A stretch of DNA of 64,000 nucleotides from Morella rubra (GCA_003952965.2 CM025855.1:10574174-10638173), one strand, 5' to 3'; positions 11,230 through 23,091 are shown, numbered from the stretch's first letter. Notes: generated by a model not told the origin, from the letters alone. Numbers and translations are program-made.

Positions 11230-12291
11230 TCGAAAAATATGAATGAAGGATTCCCGGTAACAATACAATTGAATGAGCTCTACAAACAAAGCTTCTCCGG
11301 ACTTCTCCTCCGCTGCCTGGCTCCCCCTGAAGAAGATTATGTTCTCCGAGAAATCCACGAAGGGAGATGCGAGAACCATGTAGGAGGACGGTCCTTGGCT
11401 AACAAAACCATCCGAGCAAGCTATTATTGGCCGATAGTACTAAAAGACTCCATGGCCATGGTAAAAAACTACGACAAGTGCCAGCACAATGCAACCACCC
11501 AACGATTACCAGCGAAAAATATGACCCCGATCAGTTCCCCATGACCCTTTTCACAATGGGGGATCGACAACGTAGGTCTTTTTCTGCTTGGGAAAGGGCA
11601 GGTGAAGTTCTTGGTAGTAGTGATAGACTACTTCACTAAGTGGGTAGAAGCCCAACCTTTAGCTCCCATCACAGAAGAGCAGATCCGGAGGTTTGTGTAG
11701 TCTTCCATCATATGTAGGTTTGGCATACCAAGAGTTCTGATATCTGACAATGGAAGGCAATTTGACAACCACAGGTTCAAACACTTTTGCGAGGAGCTAG
11801 GTATTCAACATCATTTCTCATCCCTAGCTTATCCTTAAGCCAATGGGCAAGTGGAGGTCACAAACCAAACAATCGTTAACAGGCTCAAGGCTAAGCTCGA
11901 TAGTAAAAAAGGTGCACGGGCAGAAGAACTTACAAGAGTCCTTTGGGCCTGCCGAACAACAGTTCGAACTCCTATTGGAAAAACGCCATTCAGCCTGGCT
12001 TATGGCACAGAAGCCATGGTCTTCTTATAAATGAGCGTTCACACCTACCGAGTGAGTAACCATGACCCTGAACAAAACGACGCTGACCTCAGCACCAACC
12101 TCCACTTACTAGAAGAGAAAAGAAATGAGGCCAACATGCGAAACTATAAGTATCAGCGACGTGTGGAAAGATACTACAACATTCGTGTCAAAGCAAAAAG
12201 GTTTTCCATAGGCGACTTTGTCCTACGAGAGATGATGCCACCAACCATCGATCCTCCGTGGAACGCAGCCCATCTGAAGCGCTATCACTAG
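11230..12291 (+). pseudogene. Tat integrase (broken)
   Basis: The N-terminal zinc-binding part (YVLREIHEGRCENHVGG, with HNATT nearby) lies at 11239-11544. The catalytic core follows across a frameshift at about 11545. It has WGIDNVGLF, VVVIDYFTKWVEAQP, VLISDNGRQFDNHRF and ANGQVEVTNQTIVNRLK, which include the D, D and E positions. Stops are visible near 11699, 11836 and 12030. The C-terminal part is 12031-12291 and ends at PPWNAAHLKRYH. The protein would insert the DNA copy into the host genome. Confidence 0.88.
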
Positions 12292-12439
12292 AAAGTTGAG
12301 GCTTCATTTTTGTCGAGACCAACTTTGGGACTCTTTAATTTTTCTTGATACCATGACATGTTATTAAGTGTTAATAAAAAGCATGCACTCCTTTTGCCAC
12401 ACCACCTTCTATGGAGTCATAATGTTACAGCCATTAATG

Positions 12440-13330
12440 AATACCCCCATGACAAGTGCACCCCGGGCGGTTGGTCTAACACACTTGTGCCAAAGGCACC
12501 TCCACACCAGCAAAACTGGTCTAACCCAGTAGTGCCAAAGGCACCATGAAGCGCCAGTGCTACGGGCACCCTTAATTAGTACCCTTGTGACAGGAACACT
12601 CTTGGCGGTTGGTCTAACTCACTTGTGCCAAGGGCACCTCCACACTAGCAAAACTCGTCTAACCCACCAGTGCCAAAGGCACCATGAAGCACCATTGCTA
12701 CGAGCACCCTTAATGAATACTCCTGTGACGGGAACACCCTGAGCGGCTGGATTAGCTCACTTTTGCCAAGGGCACCTCCACACTAGCAAAATTGCTCTAA
12801 CCCACCAGTGCCAAAGGTACCATGAAGCGCCAGTGCTACGGGCACCTTTAATTAGTACCTCTGTGACGGGGATATCTCGGGCGATTGCTCTAACTCACTT
12901 GTGCCATGGGCATCTCCACACCAGTAAAACTAGTCTAACCCACCAGTAACAAAGGTACCATGAAGCGCCAATACTACAGGCACCCTTAATGACTATCCTC
13001 GAGATAGGAACACCCCAGGCGGTTGGTCTAACTCACTTGTACCAAAGGCACCTTCACACCAGAAAACTGGTTTAACTCACTAGTGTCAAAGGCACAATGA
13101 AGTGCCAGTGCCAACGGCACAATGTAGTGACAGTGCCAAGGGCACCTCCGCACCAGCAAACTGGTTTGATTCCCTAGTGCCAAGTACACCTCTACACCAA
13201 AAAACTGGTCTGATTAGACAGTGCTAAGGACACCTATACACTAGAAAACTGGTCTGACTCCACAATGCCAAGGACACCCCCTAACCAGAGGACTGGTCTA
13301 GTTCAACAATGTCAAAGGCAACCCCACATT
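12440..13330 (+). repeat. 138-bp tandem repeat array in the Tat 3' region
   Basis: The anchor GCGGTTGGTCTAAC or a close variant recurs at 12467, 12605, 12743, 12881 and 13019, an exact period of 138 bp for five units. Each unit contains several copies of GTGCC(A)AAGGGCAC-like words that are themselves near-palindromic. After about 13090 the array degrades into shorter units of about 45 bp built from the same words (CTAGTGCCAAG...ACTGGTCTGATT). Tandem repeats downstream of integrase are known in Tat-lineage elements. Confidence 0.9.
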
Positions 13331-14154
13331 AGATCAAACCAAGAAAGAACTCTAACAAAGAAGAACAAAAGAGAGAATGCAGGTGAATGCACAAACAGAG
13401 GAGAACAACACAATTTTTTTTACCAAAAAAGGGAAGTACAATGTGATACAATATTCAAAAAGGTAGCCCATAGTGGCTGGTTAACATATACATAAAATAG
13501 GCCATCTCCCGATTAGTCATGTAGTACATGCAAAGGAGGAAGCAGAAGAGGAGTTGAGCGTTGAAGGAATGAAAGCATGCCATAGATAAAGAAAGGCTAT
13601 CGACAGCAGTTGAAACGCCTCTCCAAAAATATCTTCCCTCGGACGTTTCACAAAGTGGTTCAGACGCTTTGGCATTAGCAAGAAGTAAATTCGTGTCCTA
13701 TCAAAGAGCATGTTAATCATACCTCTATAACTTCCAAACGGTGAGTTAAAACGTCCCGTGGGGCTCATGATCACGAACGTCAGCGTATGTTGATGATCTG
13801 ATTTTTCACATTATGTCACTAATCGTAAATGTGGCACGTCGAGCTTGCATCATCAAAGCAGTACGCAATACTATCTAGAAAAATTCAGAAGCCATGCCAC
13901 TCACAATGTAAAACGATAGCACTTGTCATCAACACCAGTTGTCACGCCAGTCGTCTAGATTCCCCATAATGTAGGTCGACAGGTCGGGATGAACCACCAC
14001 TCGATCACAGGAACGCCATGACCACATGGTCGAGATCACAAGACCGCTCCCCCGATGTGATTACAACGCCACAGGACTTGCGTCCCCATGAAAAAAAAAA
14101 TGAAAACTAGAATGACCCCCGATTGGGATAACAAGTTCTCACTGAAAGTTTGCT
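13331..14154. other. Tat 3' internal region, no gene recognised
   Basis: It lies between the tandem array and the inserted LTR-like block. It contains A-rich stretches and short unsupported frames. Nothing coding could be assigned. Confidence 0.5.
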
Positions 14155-15410
14155 TGTAGAAAATTATACTTACTTGATCCGACAAACGATTTTGAACATT
14201 GTCCGTGATTGAATCTTCAATCTTGATAATCTTTAGGTCTTGTTGATCTCACACCTTGAGTCTTTTGATTTCACAACTAGTAGCCAAATGTTCTGCCTCC
14301 TTCCTTTCCACGCCTCACAGCCGTCATAGGTTTTCTCAAAGTCATAATGGCCAATTGTCTAGAAAAAGCTATCTTATAGTTTTTTTCTTAACCCTAGTTG
14401 TGATATAATGTGAGATCGTTAGGAACCTCAGATCTCGTCTGTAAGATCACATGGAAAGACTCTTTTTCCATTAACTCCATTAACTAATTGTGACCATGTC
14501 CATTAACATATCACAATTTACCCCTGAGTATTTGAGATTGATTTGTGAAATCCCTTTTGCTAACAATTATTCGTTTATTTATCCTTCCACCATACTATAT
14601 TCCACATGAGTCAATAGGACAGAATCATATCACCGATTAAGTCCTAACTCATATAATTTTCAATTCACAATCTGTAACTCGTTGGACTATCAATTGTTTC
14701 CAAAAAAATTTCATAAATAAATATATATAATATATATTAATTTTGAAAAACATTTTTACAAAATACCAATGACCAATGGATTCTTTTGCTAGTCTAATCC
14801 TATATAGATATATTGAATTTACTGCCTCATCAAGAGACTGGTGGATTCCTTATTGAGCATTTATACAAACTCATTTATTATGTACAAGACCCAAAGTTAT
14901 CTTGAATCATTGACCTAGAAAGATCATCACCAAATAACTTGGTCAAAACACAAGTGCACAACAAATAGATCGTATAAACCTCTCAGGTCTAAGGATACAA
15001 TAAACCAATTGTGCTTAATACATTCTCAACATCAGCGATCACTTCCAGAAGGTATTCATATTTGATCTGTTCAATGCATGTACTCTTACATTGAACCCAC
15101 TCATTTGCTTAAGGTCACCACCTCAATGAAGAAGTCTATCATCCTATTAAATAAAGGCACAACGAATGTAGACCTATCGTACATAATATGTACCTTGGTC
15201 TAGAACAAAATATCAAGTGAACAAGAAACCGAAGAGTCATACTTCCCTCCTTTGATTCATTAATTATTGGCATGACTTTTCTACAATGTCACTCAATAGT
15301 ATCTATGTAACATCATATGTCACATCATATTATCTAAAAAATAAATATAAACATGTGACATTTAAATAACTATTATTCAGATAAATAGTTTTTAGGGCAT
15401 TATTCTTACA
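14155..15410 (-). mobile_element. Solo LTR-like insertion in the Tat 3' region (copia-like, minus orientation)
   Basis: The block is 1256 bp, starts TGTAGAAAATTATAC and ends GGCATTATTCTTACA. It therefore has TG...CA ends and short inverted termini (TGTA-GAA / TGTAAGAA). Its base composition is clearly more AT-rich than the flanking Tat sequence. Read on the minus strand it ends with GGATCAAGTAAGTATAATTTTCTACA, typical in style of copia LTR tails. The flanking 5-mers do not match, so either the boundaries are slightly off or it arose by recombination between elements. Confidence 0.45.
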
Positions 15411-15838
15411 ATCACTTGGCCCAACAAAATAATGCAGGACCCAGCACAATGAAGGAGCTCATAACCAAAGCATGTTCAGGTGCATGCAAAAGCATTGGAC
15501 TTCGTACCAACAAACAAGCATAGGGTTCAAGGACAAATGCAGAGGAGAAGAGCAGATGGTCGCAACCACATTCCCGACCTCCACATCAACTCTACCGATC
15601 TCATAGCTCATAGCAACAAGGGCCGCATGAGCACAACTATCTATCGCTTACCAAAGATGCACCAATTCATGAGCTACCAACTGGACATCATATCAAATAA
15701 ACCACAGCAGTCATAGAAGTGTACCCTACCAAAGCACAACATTCCCAAATTTAAGGGTACAAGCCACAAGATCAATAACCAAATGTTTGAACATACCAAC
15801 CCAGAACATGAGCATCAAAACAGAGAAAATTACTACGA

Positions 15839-17121
15839 CTACATCTGAGTACTAAGTAGACGCTCCTGCTCCTCCACTCGGCACCTCCGCTGGCTTCCCC
15901 ACCACTGTTGGATTAGCTTTCGCCATCTTCTCAGGCACAAGCATGACACCATCTTAGCTTGGTCCACGGACGCTAGGAGCGGATCAGCAACTATTGGATC
16001 TGTTAAGGAAATCTCTAGTATAGGAGAAGGTGAACTAGCAAGAAGGGCTACCATAGCCAGCTGACTACTCGACCCCTCCTCCCATATGGCTTCTGGAGGC
16101 ACCTGCTCCACTTCCTCGCTCATAGGACTGCCAGCTTCGCTGCTCGCTTGATTGACATACTCATCCGCTAATAGATTGGTCAGGTCCACATCATGGAATT
16201 TACCTTGACCAAAGTATCGAAGTCAGTATAAAAGCCAACTGACCACTTTGCCATGAGGCCCGCCTCTGCTACTTGTAGTTCATGCTACAGTTGTTAAGTT
16301 TCCCGCTTCAGCTGCTTTACTTCCCCAAGAGCTTGGTTGCATTGTTGTTGTAACTCATCAGCCCCCTCCAGTGTACGTAAACTCTTATGAACGGCATCCT
16401 CCAGGAGTGATTTCTTAGTGAGCATGGTGCCAGCCATCCTTGCCAGCTCTTTGTCTTTTCACTGGCATTCCCTTCCAGATGCTCGACCTCCCGATGGCTG
16501 ACCATCAAATCGACCATTGAATGTCCCACCTTGGTCCACGGGATTGATATCCTCTGAGATAGCTCCCCTTTCGCGAGCAGCACCAGCAATCAACCCTTGT
16601 CATAACTCCTTCACGTTTGACTGTAGGGTTCGCAATTCTGCAAGCGCATTGTCCATAGTATCAACCCTCTCGAGGGCCTCATATTTGTCTCGCTCCTTTG
16701 TCAACTCCTTTTGGAGCTTGTCAAGGGCAGTATGTAATGCCTCGTTGCAGGCTTCCTCCACTCGCATCATCGAAGACGTGGCGTGATAGTCCAACAAAAG
16801 CTGTTTCACATACGAGGAGAAGCCTGGCAACAAATTCTCGACTTGATCTGCTGCCCCTTGAAATGGTTGCCAAGTCGTCTCAACATGAGGAATGTCAGAG
16901 GTCCCTGCATCGACCACCTTGTCAGCCCTCTTAAGAGTGGGAGAAAATTGAGGAGGAACAGGAACTTGATCTCGAGCAACGGGAGGGCTGGGCTTCAAGC
17001 TTCGCTGCCCTACGGCTTCCAAAATATCCATTAGACCAATCGACGACTCGGGATCCAAGGTGGAATGGGAAGACTCTGAGGCAGACTCACTTCCTTTAAC
17101 TCGTCTACTAGCTGGGGCCTC
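15839..17121 (-). pseudogene. Antisense accessory gene of the Tat element (gene 23-like, broken)
   Basis: On the minus strand an open frame runs from just inside a stop at about 17121 to 16600. It starts with a Ser/Glu-rich stretch, followed by a helical coiled-coil-like region (residues like LDKLQKELTKERDKYEALERVD). After frameshifts near 16590 and 16440 it continues as helical, Glu/Gln-rich sequence. It ends in an acidic frame (15839-16189, NQASSEAGSPMSEEVEQVPP). An oppositely oriented accessory gene between integrase and 3' LTR is described for Grande-type Tat elements, where the product is reported as nuclear. Homology to that gene is inferred from position and orientation, not from alignment. 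A clear ATG start is not visible. Confidence 0.6.
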
Positions 17122-19301
17122 TTATAACTTTTTGGTGTCAAAAAAATTTTGACAGGCAGTTTGTCACTATAAACGTGTCACGAAAGATTTTGCGTGACGT
17201 TTTGTGAGTTCCATCAGGAAAAATCGTTTGGAAGGTAACTCTATCAGTTCGGACGGTTATCATTTGGCGTCATAAATACACTTATGCCATGCATTAGTTG
17301 CATTTGGTCCGTTTAGATAACACGTTCGCACGATATTGATTGAGCTAAAATATTGCATGATTAATACATCTACTACAAGTAAAATTGTTAATTCTTTCAC
17401 GTCATAATTATTGGTTTTAGATGGAAAATTGATTAAGAGACATTAATGCAAGTTATAATTTAAATTGATAAAATAGCATGGTTTATGCCTTTATTGTACG
17501 ACTTGAAATTAAATTAAATTTTCAAACAACAGTTTATTCCCGAACATCATGTACCTAGCTCATATTATATCTAGATACATTTGAAGAATCATTTTCTTTA
17601 TCATGAGTGCTATGATTATTCATGTTGTAATTGTTTCATAAATTCAATTATATGATATCAATAGCTAATTAAATATTCTTTGTGCAGAATGATAAAATTA
17701 ATTACTCTTTGGACCCGTAAAAGACAACACACAGTCTACTGGACACATGAAAAAACAAGAGAGTTTCTAGAAGATATCAATTGTCCAAGAGCAAGAGAAG
17801 AGCCAGCTTGATGAGAGAGGACTCTTTGTAACCGAATTTCGCATCTTTTGCCTCTCTCTTTTAACCTATTTTGGCATGTTTTCTCTAACTAAATTTAGTA
17901 TCTTTTTTCTCTCTCTAACTGAATTTGGCATTTTATGACTCTCTCTTCTAACCGATTTTGGTATTTTTTCTCTAACCAAATTTGGTATCTTTTTTTCTCT
18001 CTTCTAAAAGAATTTGGCATTTTGTGCTTCTCTCCTCTAATCGATTTTGACATCTTTTCTCTAACAAAATTTGGTATCTTTTTCTATTTCCTCTTGGCCA
18101 AATCCTATAAATACCCCACTCCCTCTTCTCCTTTTTTTTTTTTTTAAAAAAAAACCCCTTTCATTTTTTTTTTTTTTTTTTTTTTTTTTTCCCTTTTTGG
18201 CTCTCTCTTTATCTACCTTTTTCTTTAATTCCTTTTCAGTTTGAGTAGAGTAGTTTTCTTTATACTTTATGAATCTAGTGTATTTGATTTCAATTCCTTG
18301 AAACTAGAATCAAGTTCTTGCCCTTTAATTTTCTGTAGTTCCATTCCAATCTTAGTTAATTTTCTTGCTGTTCTTGCTTTCTTTTAGCTTAAAACTTGGG
18401 TTGTAATGACGATCTATTACTTAATCCAAGAATCTTGTGAAGTTTTATTCATTTCTAGTCATTCACAGTCCGTCTTTACTTTTCGATCTTTAATTTCTAT
18501 CATTTACTTTTCGCTGTTTACTTTCTGCCATTTACTTAGCATCATTTACTTTCTGGTATTTTCTTACCGTCGTTGTGCTTTAATTTTGTTTCAAACTCCC
18601 AAATCCAAAAATATGAATCGGAACTGTGTTCAGTAACTTTTATGTTTCATTTTTACACTCATTGCACATATCACCATTTTTATTTTTTCTTTGTTACTAT
18701 TTCTCCTTATTTCTTCGCTGGTTTGAAATAAGTCCATTTTCCTTGAGGAGATGATTTGGCCTTTGGGCGAATTATTCAATGACATAACTCTTATACTTGA
18801 GATAGCCTTTGTGCTGCTCATTTTTGAGTGAGTCGGCTATGTAGTGCATGAAAAAATCTAATTCATCATTGAAACACGTGTGCAGGGTCCAAATTAACCA
18901 TGCCTACATATTGCGTAATTGTGATGAAAAAATAAGTGTCACCGAATGTAACGTCTGCAGGCGTTTACAACATATGCGGACGTTACCTCTTTTTTCAGGG
19001 AGAAAGAAAAATGCCAGGGAATATAGTGTGCGAACGGTTCATAAGAGTGCAGACGATCATTAAAAAATAGCGCGTGGATGGTATTAAACGTGGGGACATT
19101 ATTTGGAGCAAAACGTGCGCATGTTTATTTATGGATTTCGAACGTTATTATAATTTTTAAATTATGGATTTAAATCTGTATTACACATGGATGTGATGAA
19201 ATTATATTAATTATAAAATAGAATTAATACTTGTCTACAAATATTTAATCGTCAAAATAGTAAATGGAAAACATAATTGAAATCAAGTCTAAAATATAAA
19301 T
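17122..19301. other. Non-coding mosaic between the Tat remnant and the CACTA-type gene
   Basis: The region includes a block at 17140-17345 rich in CGTG/CACG words (AACGTGTCACG, ACACGTTCGCACG). Next come AT-rich DNA, a pyrimidine-rich tandem repeat (17830-18085), a TATA box (CTATAAATACCCC at about 18107) with long T runs, and a T-rich leader-like stretch to 18640. A second CG-rich block lies at 18860-19150 (GTAACGTCTGCAGGCG, GCGGACGTTACC, GTGCGAACGG). The CG-rich blocks resemble subterminal repeats of a CACTA element, which would fit the adjacent transposase gene; this is inference. Confidence 0.4.
17830..18085 (+). repeat. Pyrimidine-rich tandem repeat (about 29-bp units, about 89-bp higher-order period)
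   Basis: Units follow the pattern CTCTAACC(G/A)A(T/A)TTTGG(C/T)AT(C/T)TTTT and recur about nine times. Blocks of three are repeated as a roughly 88-90 bp unit. A TATA-like box lies a short distance downstream, so the array could sit in a promoter or LTR. Confidence 0.75.
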
Positions 19302-21030
19302 CTACCGAAATCTTCTTTTAGGTCTCAAATGTGATGTGAGTTGCCTTATGTGCTCCATCATCTGCTCACAAATTTGTTGTTCCATTCGTTCCAGCCTCTG
19401 TTCTTGCTCCTCTTGTTGCTTCCGCTACTGCTGCTCCAAATACTGCTGATGCTCACCTATTGTCTACTCCATTTCTGTGTGCCTGACAAGTAGCTCTTCA
19501 TATTCCATCTGTCTAGCCCTCATCTCCTCTATCTCTACTCTAGCCTCCCCCAATCTCCGGACCAGATCATTGGACGACACTGAAGAAGATGCTCCAATGT
19601 GCTGCATTGAAAAGCCTAAACCACGTACGTAACCCGCTTTCATCCCTAAGACGTCTTTGAAAATCTGCACTTTTGTAAATGACCTTCTCTCGGACTCGTG
19701 CTCTAACTATAGCGTTTCCATCTTTTTGTAAAAGGTAAGGAGAAAAAAAGTAAAGTTAATACATTGAATATTAAATTTTAATAATGCATAATATAACTTT
19801 ATATAACTTACAAATTTTTGGTGCACTATCTGATGTCCACGCGCCATCCTTATTAGTATGCATTTTTTTGTACAGCAATGCAGGATTATTAATGATTAGT
19901 TTTTGAATCTTTCTACATACTAAGAAATGACATATATATTAATTACCTTAATTATGTGTTTAAGTGACCATGCTCTGTATCTTAATTGAAAATACACTTA
20001 GATGATTGAGCTCTTTACCATTAGAGCTAACGTGCACTGGAAAGACCTCGAGACCAAAGTGTGAACAACCGTCAGTTTAGCCCTATTTTGACGGTTGATT
20101 TTACTTCTTCAATACAATGTATATCTGTCGTCTTAGTAAAAAAAACTCATTGTATAAATAAATAAAAATATTAAATTAAAAATTTTACCTGAAATTCTTC
20201 AGTACTAAATAATTCGTAGATGGGGGCCCAATCTTCCTTCTTCATGTTCAGGTATGGATGTTCTAATGCTTCTTCTTTGTTGGGGAACAAAGAGTAGTAC
20301 TGATGCATTCTGTTCCGATGCGTTCTGTACGCTGTGTTCATTGTAAACATCATAGTGTTTCGATCTTTCGGCCGGACATAATCAAGGTTAAAGTCATCCT
20401 AAAATAAATAATGTTAGTATAATTAAACAGTAAATAATAAGCATAAGCAATATTTATTCTAAGTTACACTTACTAACACTTTGTTCATTACGTAAGACTT
20501 AACCTCATTGGAGACTTTGGACCACTTGGCTGCATCCAACGGCACATGTGATCACACGAGTGAACCAATATGAATAAAAAGCATTGAAGATGCCTTGTCA
20601 TCACCTCCATACGACCATCGGGGTCATGAACACTCAGCTTTCCTGCAATACAAGCCTTCTCTAATGCGATTCCGCGCGTCTTACCCTATACTTATTTAAT
20701 CCCGGACATTGCTATACATGAACAAAAACATTAGTAACTAAAATGTTAGCATACCTAAAAACATAGGTCCAAAACCTTAACAATAATGATGGTTTGAAAC
20801 GCTTACACACACAACTACTTAGGGTAGTATGTGGGCTAATCGTACAAGAGATGGTAAATCATTTCCTGCACCAACTGGTCTACTACTTCTCAACGGGATA
20901 ATGTTAAATTCGCTAAAATTTACAGAAAGCGAAATTGACTCGTTCTCCTAGTACGCTTTCATGTTTGAGGGTTTTGCCATATCTTCACCATCCTCTTCTC
21001 CAACAGGGGCATATCATATGTCTTTCTGCT
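19302..21030 (-). pseudogene. CACTA (En/Spm) accessory transposase gene, Ptta / Transposase_24 type, fragmentary
   Basis: Exon-like blocks on the minus strand read in order. An N-terminal Pro/Ser-rich part is at about 21030-20810. A block with LEKACIAGKLSVHDPDGRME and VPLDAAKWSKVSNEVKSYV lies at 20700-20480. One with FNLDYVRPKDRNTM and HRNRMHQYYSLFPNKEEAL lies at 20400-20171. A short HTNKDGAWTSDSAPK block lies near 19850. The last block, 19737-19302, has a long Gln/Glu-rich coiled coil (EMRARQMEYEELLVRH) and ends at a stop at 19302. This layout matches plant Ptta/En/Spm proteins that bind transposon ends. Stops within blocks suggest decay. The catalytic CACTA transposase was not found. Confidence 0.65.
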
Positions 21031-21144
21031 TATTATTTTTTGAATTATCTTCTAGTGGCCGCCCAACTTCATATTATCGAGATAGAATCATGTTAAATTC
21101 TTAGATACCTAAAAATGTAGGTCGAAAACCTTAACAGTAATGAT

Positions 21145-23040
21145 GAGGCTTAGCAGCATGGGCCAGGAGCGCAAGACCAGATTCCACAATGTGTCTGTGC
21201 TTGCGCTCAACTGTACCATTTTGTTGGTGAGAGTGAGAGCAACTCCGATGATATGTAATGTCTTGACTGATAAAAAAGTTATGAAGAGAACGAAACTCTC
21301 CACCCCAATCAAATTGAATAGAGGAAATGTTAAGATTAAAAAACCTTTCCACTAATTATTGAAAAGGAAACCAACTGATGATAAACATCAGATTTACACT
21401 GGATAGGAAAAAGCCAAGTGTAACGACTAAATGCATCAACAATGTAAAAATAAAACCGAAATCCATCTGTGGATAACATAGGCATTGGACCCCAGACATC
21501 CATAAAAAACAGTTGAAGCGGTGTGTGCTGACAGAGTAGTACCGGGGAAACAGAAGAGAATGGGACTTGGCTTGACATTATGCAAGACAAAGATGAGAAT
21601 CAATAGTGGACATTGTAAAAGGAAGCTGAAACCGTTGAAGAAGATGACGACCAAGCTTTAAGGAAGGATCCCCTTAGGCGCTGGTGCCAATGAGAGATTG
21701 AGGTCTGCTTAACACTTGAGGAGAAAAAAATGAGGTAGATGATATGGAAGCTGAAGAAGGAAGAGTGTAGAGATCAAGACTAGTAGGCCTTTGAAGAATA
21801 ATTTTTTGGGTTCGTAGATCCTTAACACATAAAAAATGTGAATGAAACTCAAAATAAATAGAATTATCTTCACATAATTGACGTACATAAAATAATTTTT
21901 TAGTAAGCAAACGAACATGTAAAAGGTTATAAAAGGAGAAGATTGATGTGAGGAGTAGAGATGGTGGAGCCACGATTATGTTGCATGGGAAGGGCAAAAG
22001 CATCACCAACACAAACTCGATCATCACCAGAGTACTTAGAAGGATGAATGGTGAGATTTGAGAAATCATTTGTCATGTGATTAGTAGCAGTAGAGTCTGG
22101 TTACCAATTGAAGTCAACAACTGATGGAATGGAGAAATAATGACCAGTGAACAAACGAGGAGGAGATTGATAAGACTGATATCTATGATAACATTGAAGA
22201 GTCGCATGTAGGTTTAAAAAAGACTTGACAATAAGAACGCTCATCAGAGGAGTACGAAGAAGACGAACCTCCTTGGCCACAACTGTGACTACGAGAAGAA
22301 CCACAGTTACGACTAGAGCGATGACCACGGTAAGGAGAATCGTTGGGCTTGGTGGTTACATTTGCAGTAATCTCAAAAGAATTGAGAGAGGCAGCCTGAT
22401 GAGTAAGTCGAGCCTCATGAGTGATTAAATGGCTGAACAGTTCCTTGGAAGGAGGAGGATCAGGCCTTGTGGTGACAAAAGTTACAAGAGAGTCATTCTC
22501 TATACAAAGGCTAGCAAGCAACTAGGAATTAAATTTCAGAGAGGACAAGGTGGTCAACCAGCAGTTGTCATGGTGTTTGTGAGGAGCTTAGTTTTATGAA
22601 AAAAACTCAATGATGGATTTAGACCCTTTCTTCAGGGTGGCTAGCTGAAAATGCAGTTGACCTAGATGGGCTAGAGTTTTGGATGCAAACAAATTCTAAG
22701 AGCTAGCCAGACTACATGGGAGGTCATGAGCAATCAAATTCTCAGAAAGAGAGGAGATGAGTACACTAAAAATTAATTGATTTGGTTGAACCCAATCAGT
22801 GTTTGTTGGATTCGGAGTTATGATTCTAGAAAGAAAAAGAGGTGGCAAAGTATAGCTTCCATCAACATAGACATACAGATGTTGTCCATGGTGGTACGAA
22901 ATCATCTCATCTTTCCATAGCAGATAATTATAATGGGTTAACTTCACAATAACAAGATGGAGAAAAGAGGTAATGGTGTTAATGGTGTTAATGGTGGTGA
23001 TGGTGGGAGAAGAAGAAGAGGCGGGTGACGGATCACTCAC
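21145..23040 (-). pseudogene. copia gag-protease-integrase (broken, 3' truncated)
   Basis: Gag starts at 23040 (MSDPSPASSSSPTITTINT) and has the gag core HYNYLLWKDEM. A second gag block at 22521-22183 ends near a degraded knuckle. The protease region near 22085 reads DSTATNHMTND, where the usual active-site D-[ST]-G is altered. The integrase core holds MDVWGPMP, YFYIVDAFSRYTWLF, IQFDWGGEFRSL and HSHQQNGTVERKHRHI, so the D, D and E positions can be traced. The frame ends at about 21145 before RT. The product cannot be active. Confidence 0.8.
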
Positions 23041-23091
23041 AGTGACTTAATCTTCAACCATATGACAATTGTTAGGTAGGCTCTGATACCA

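Larger units (their letters stand above)
6533..17121 (+). mobile_element. Tat-lineage Ty3/gypsy retrotransposon (decayed, 3' LTR not found)
   Basis: The order is 5' LTR, primer-site-like motif, gag, protease, RT, RNase H, a second archaeal-type RNase H and integrase. A long 3' region follows, with a 138-bp tandem array and an antisense accessory frame. A second RNase H after the first, plus a long 3' region with tandem repeats and an antisense gene, is known from Tat-lineage elements such as Grande and Retand. Coding parts carry many stops and frameshifts. A separate LTR-like block (14155-15410) interrupts the 3' region. No matching 3' LTR was seen, so the element appears truncated near 17121. 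Confidence 0.88.

Noticed and set aside
12440..13330. Regular repeats as a CRISPR-like array
   Set aside because: The units are contiguous 138-bp tandem copies without unique spacers, in a plant retrotransposon.
16517..17034. Plus-strand frames opposite the antisense Tat gene
   Set aside because: They are mirror frames of the minus-strand coiled-coil coding region and show no known domain.
17165..17169. CACTA at the head of CACTATAAACGTGTCACG as a CACTA-element terminus
   Set aside because: The only TAGTG candidate on the right (21053-21057) is not followed inward by a matching inverted repeat, and no 3-bp target duplication was found. The pentamer alone is weak evidence.
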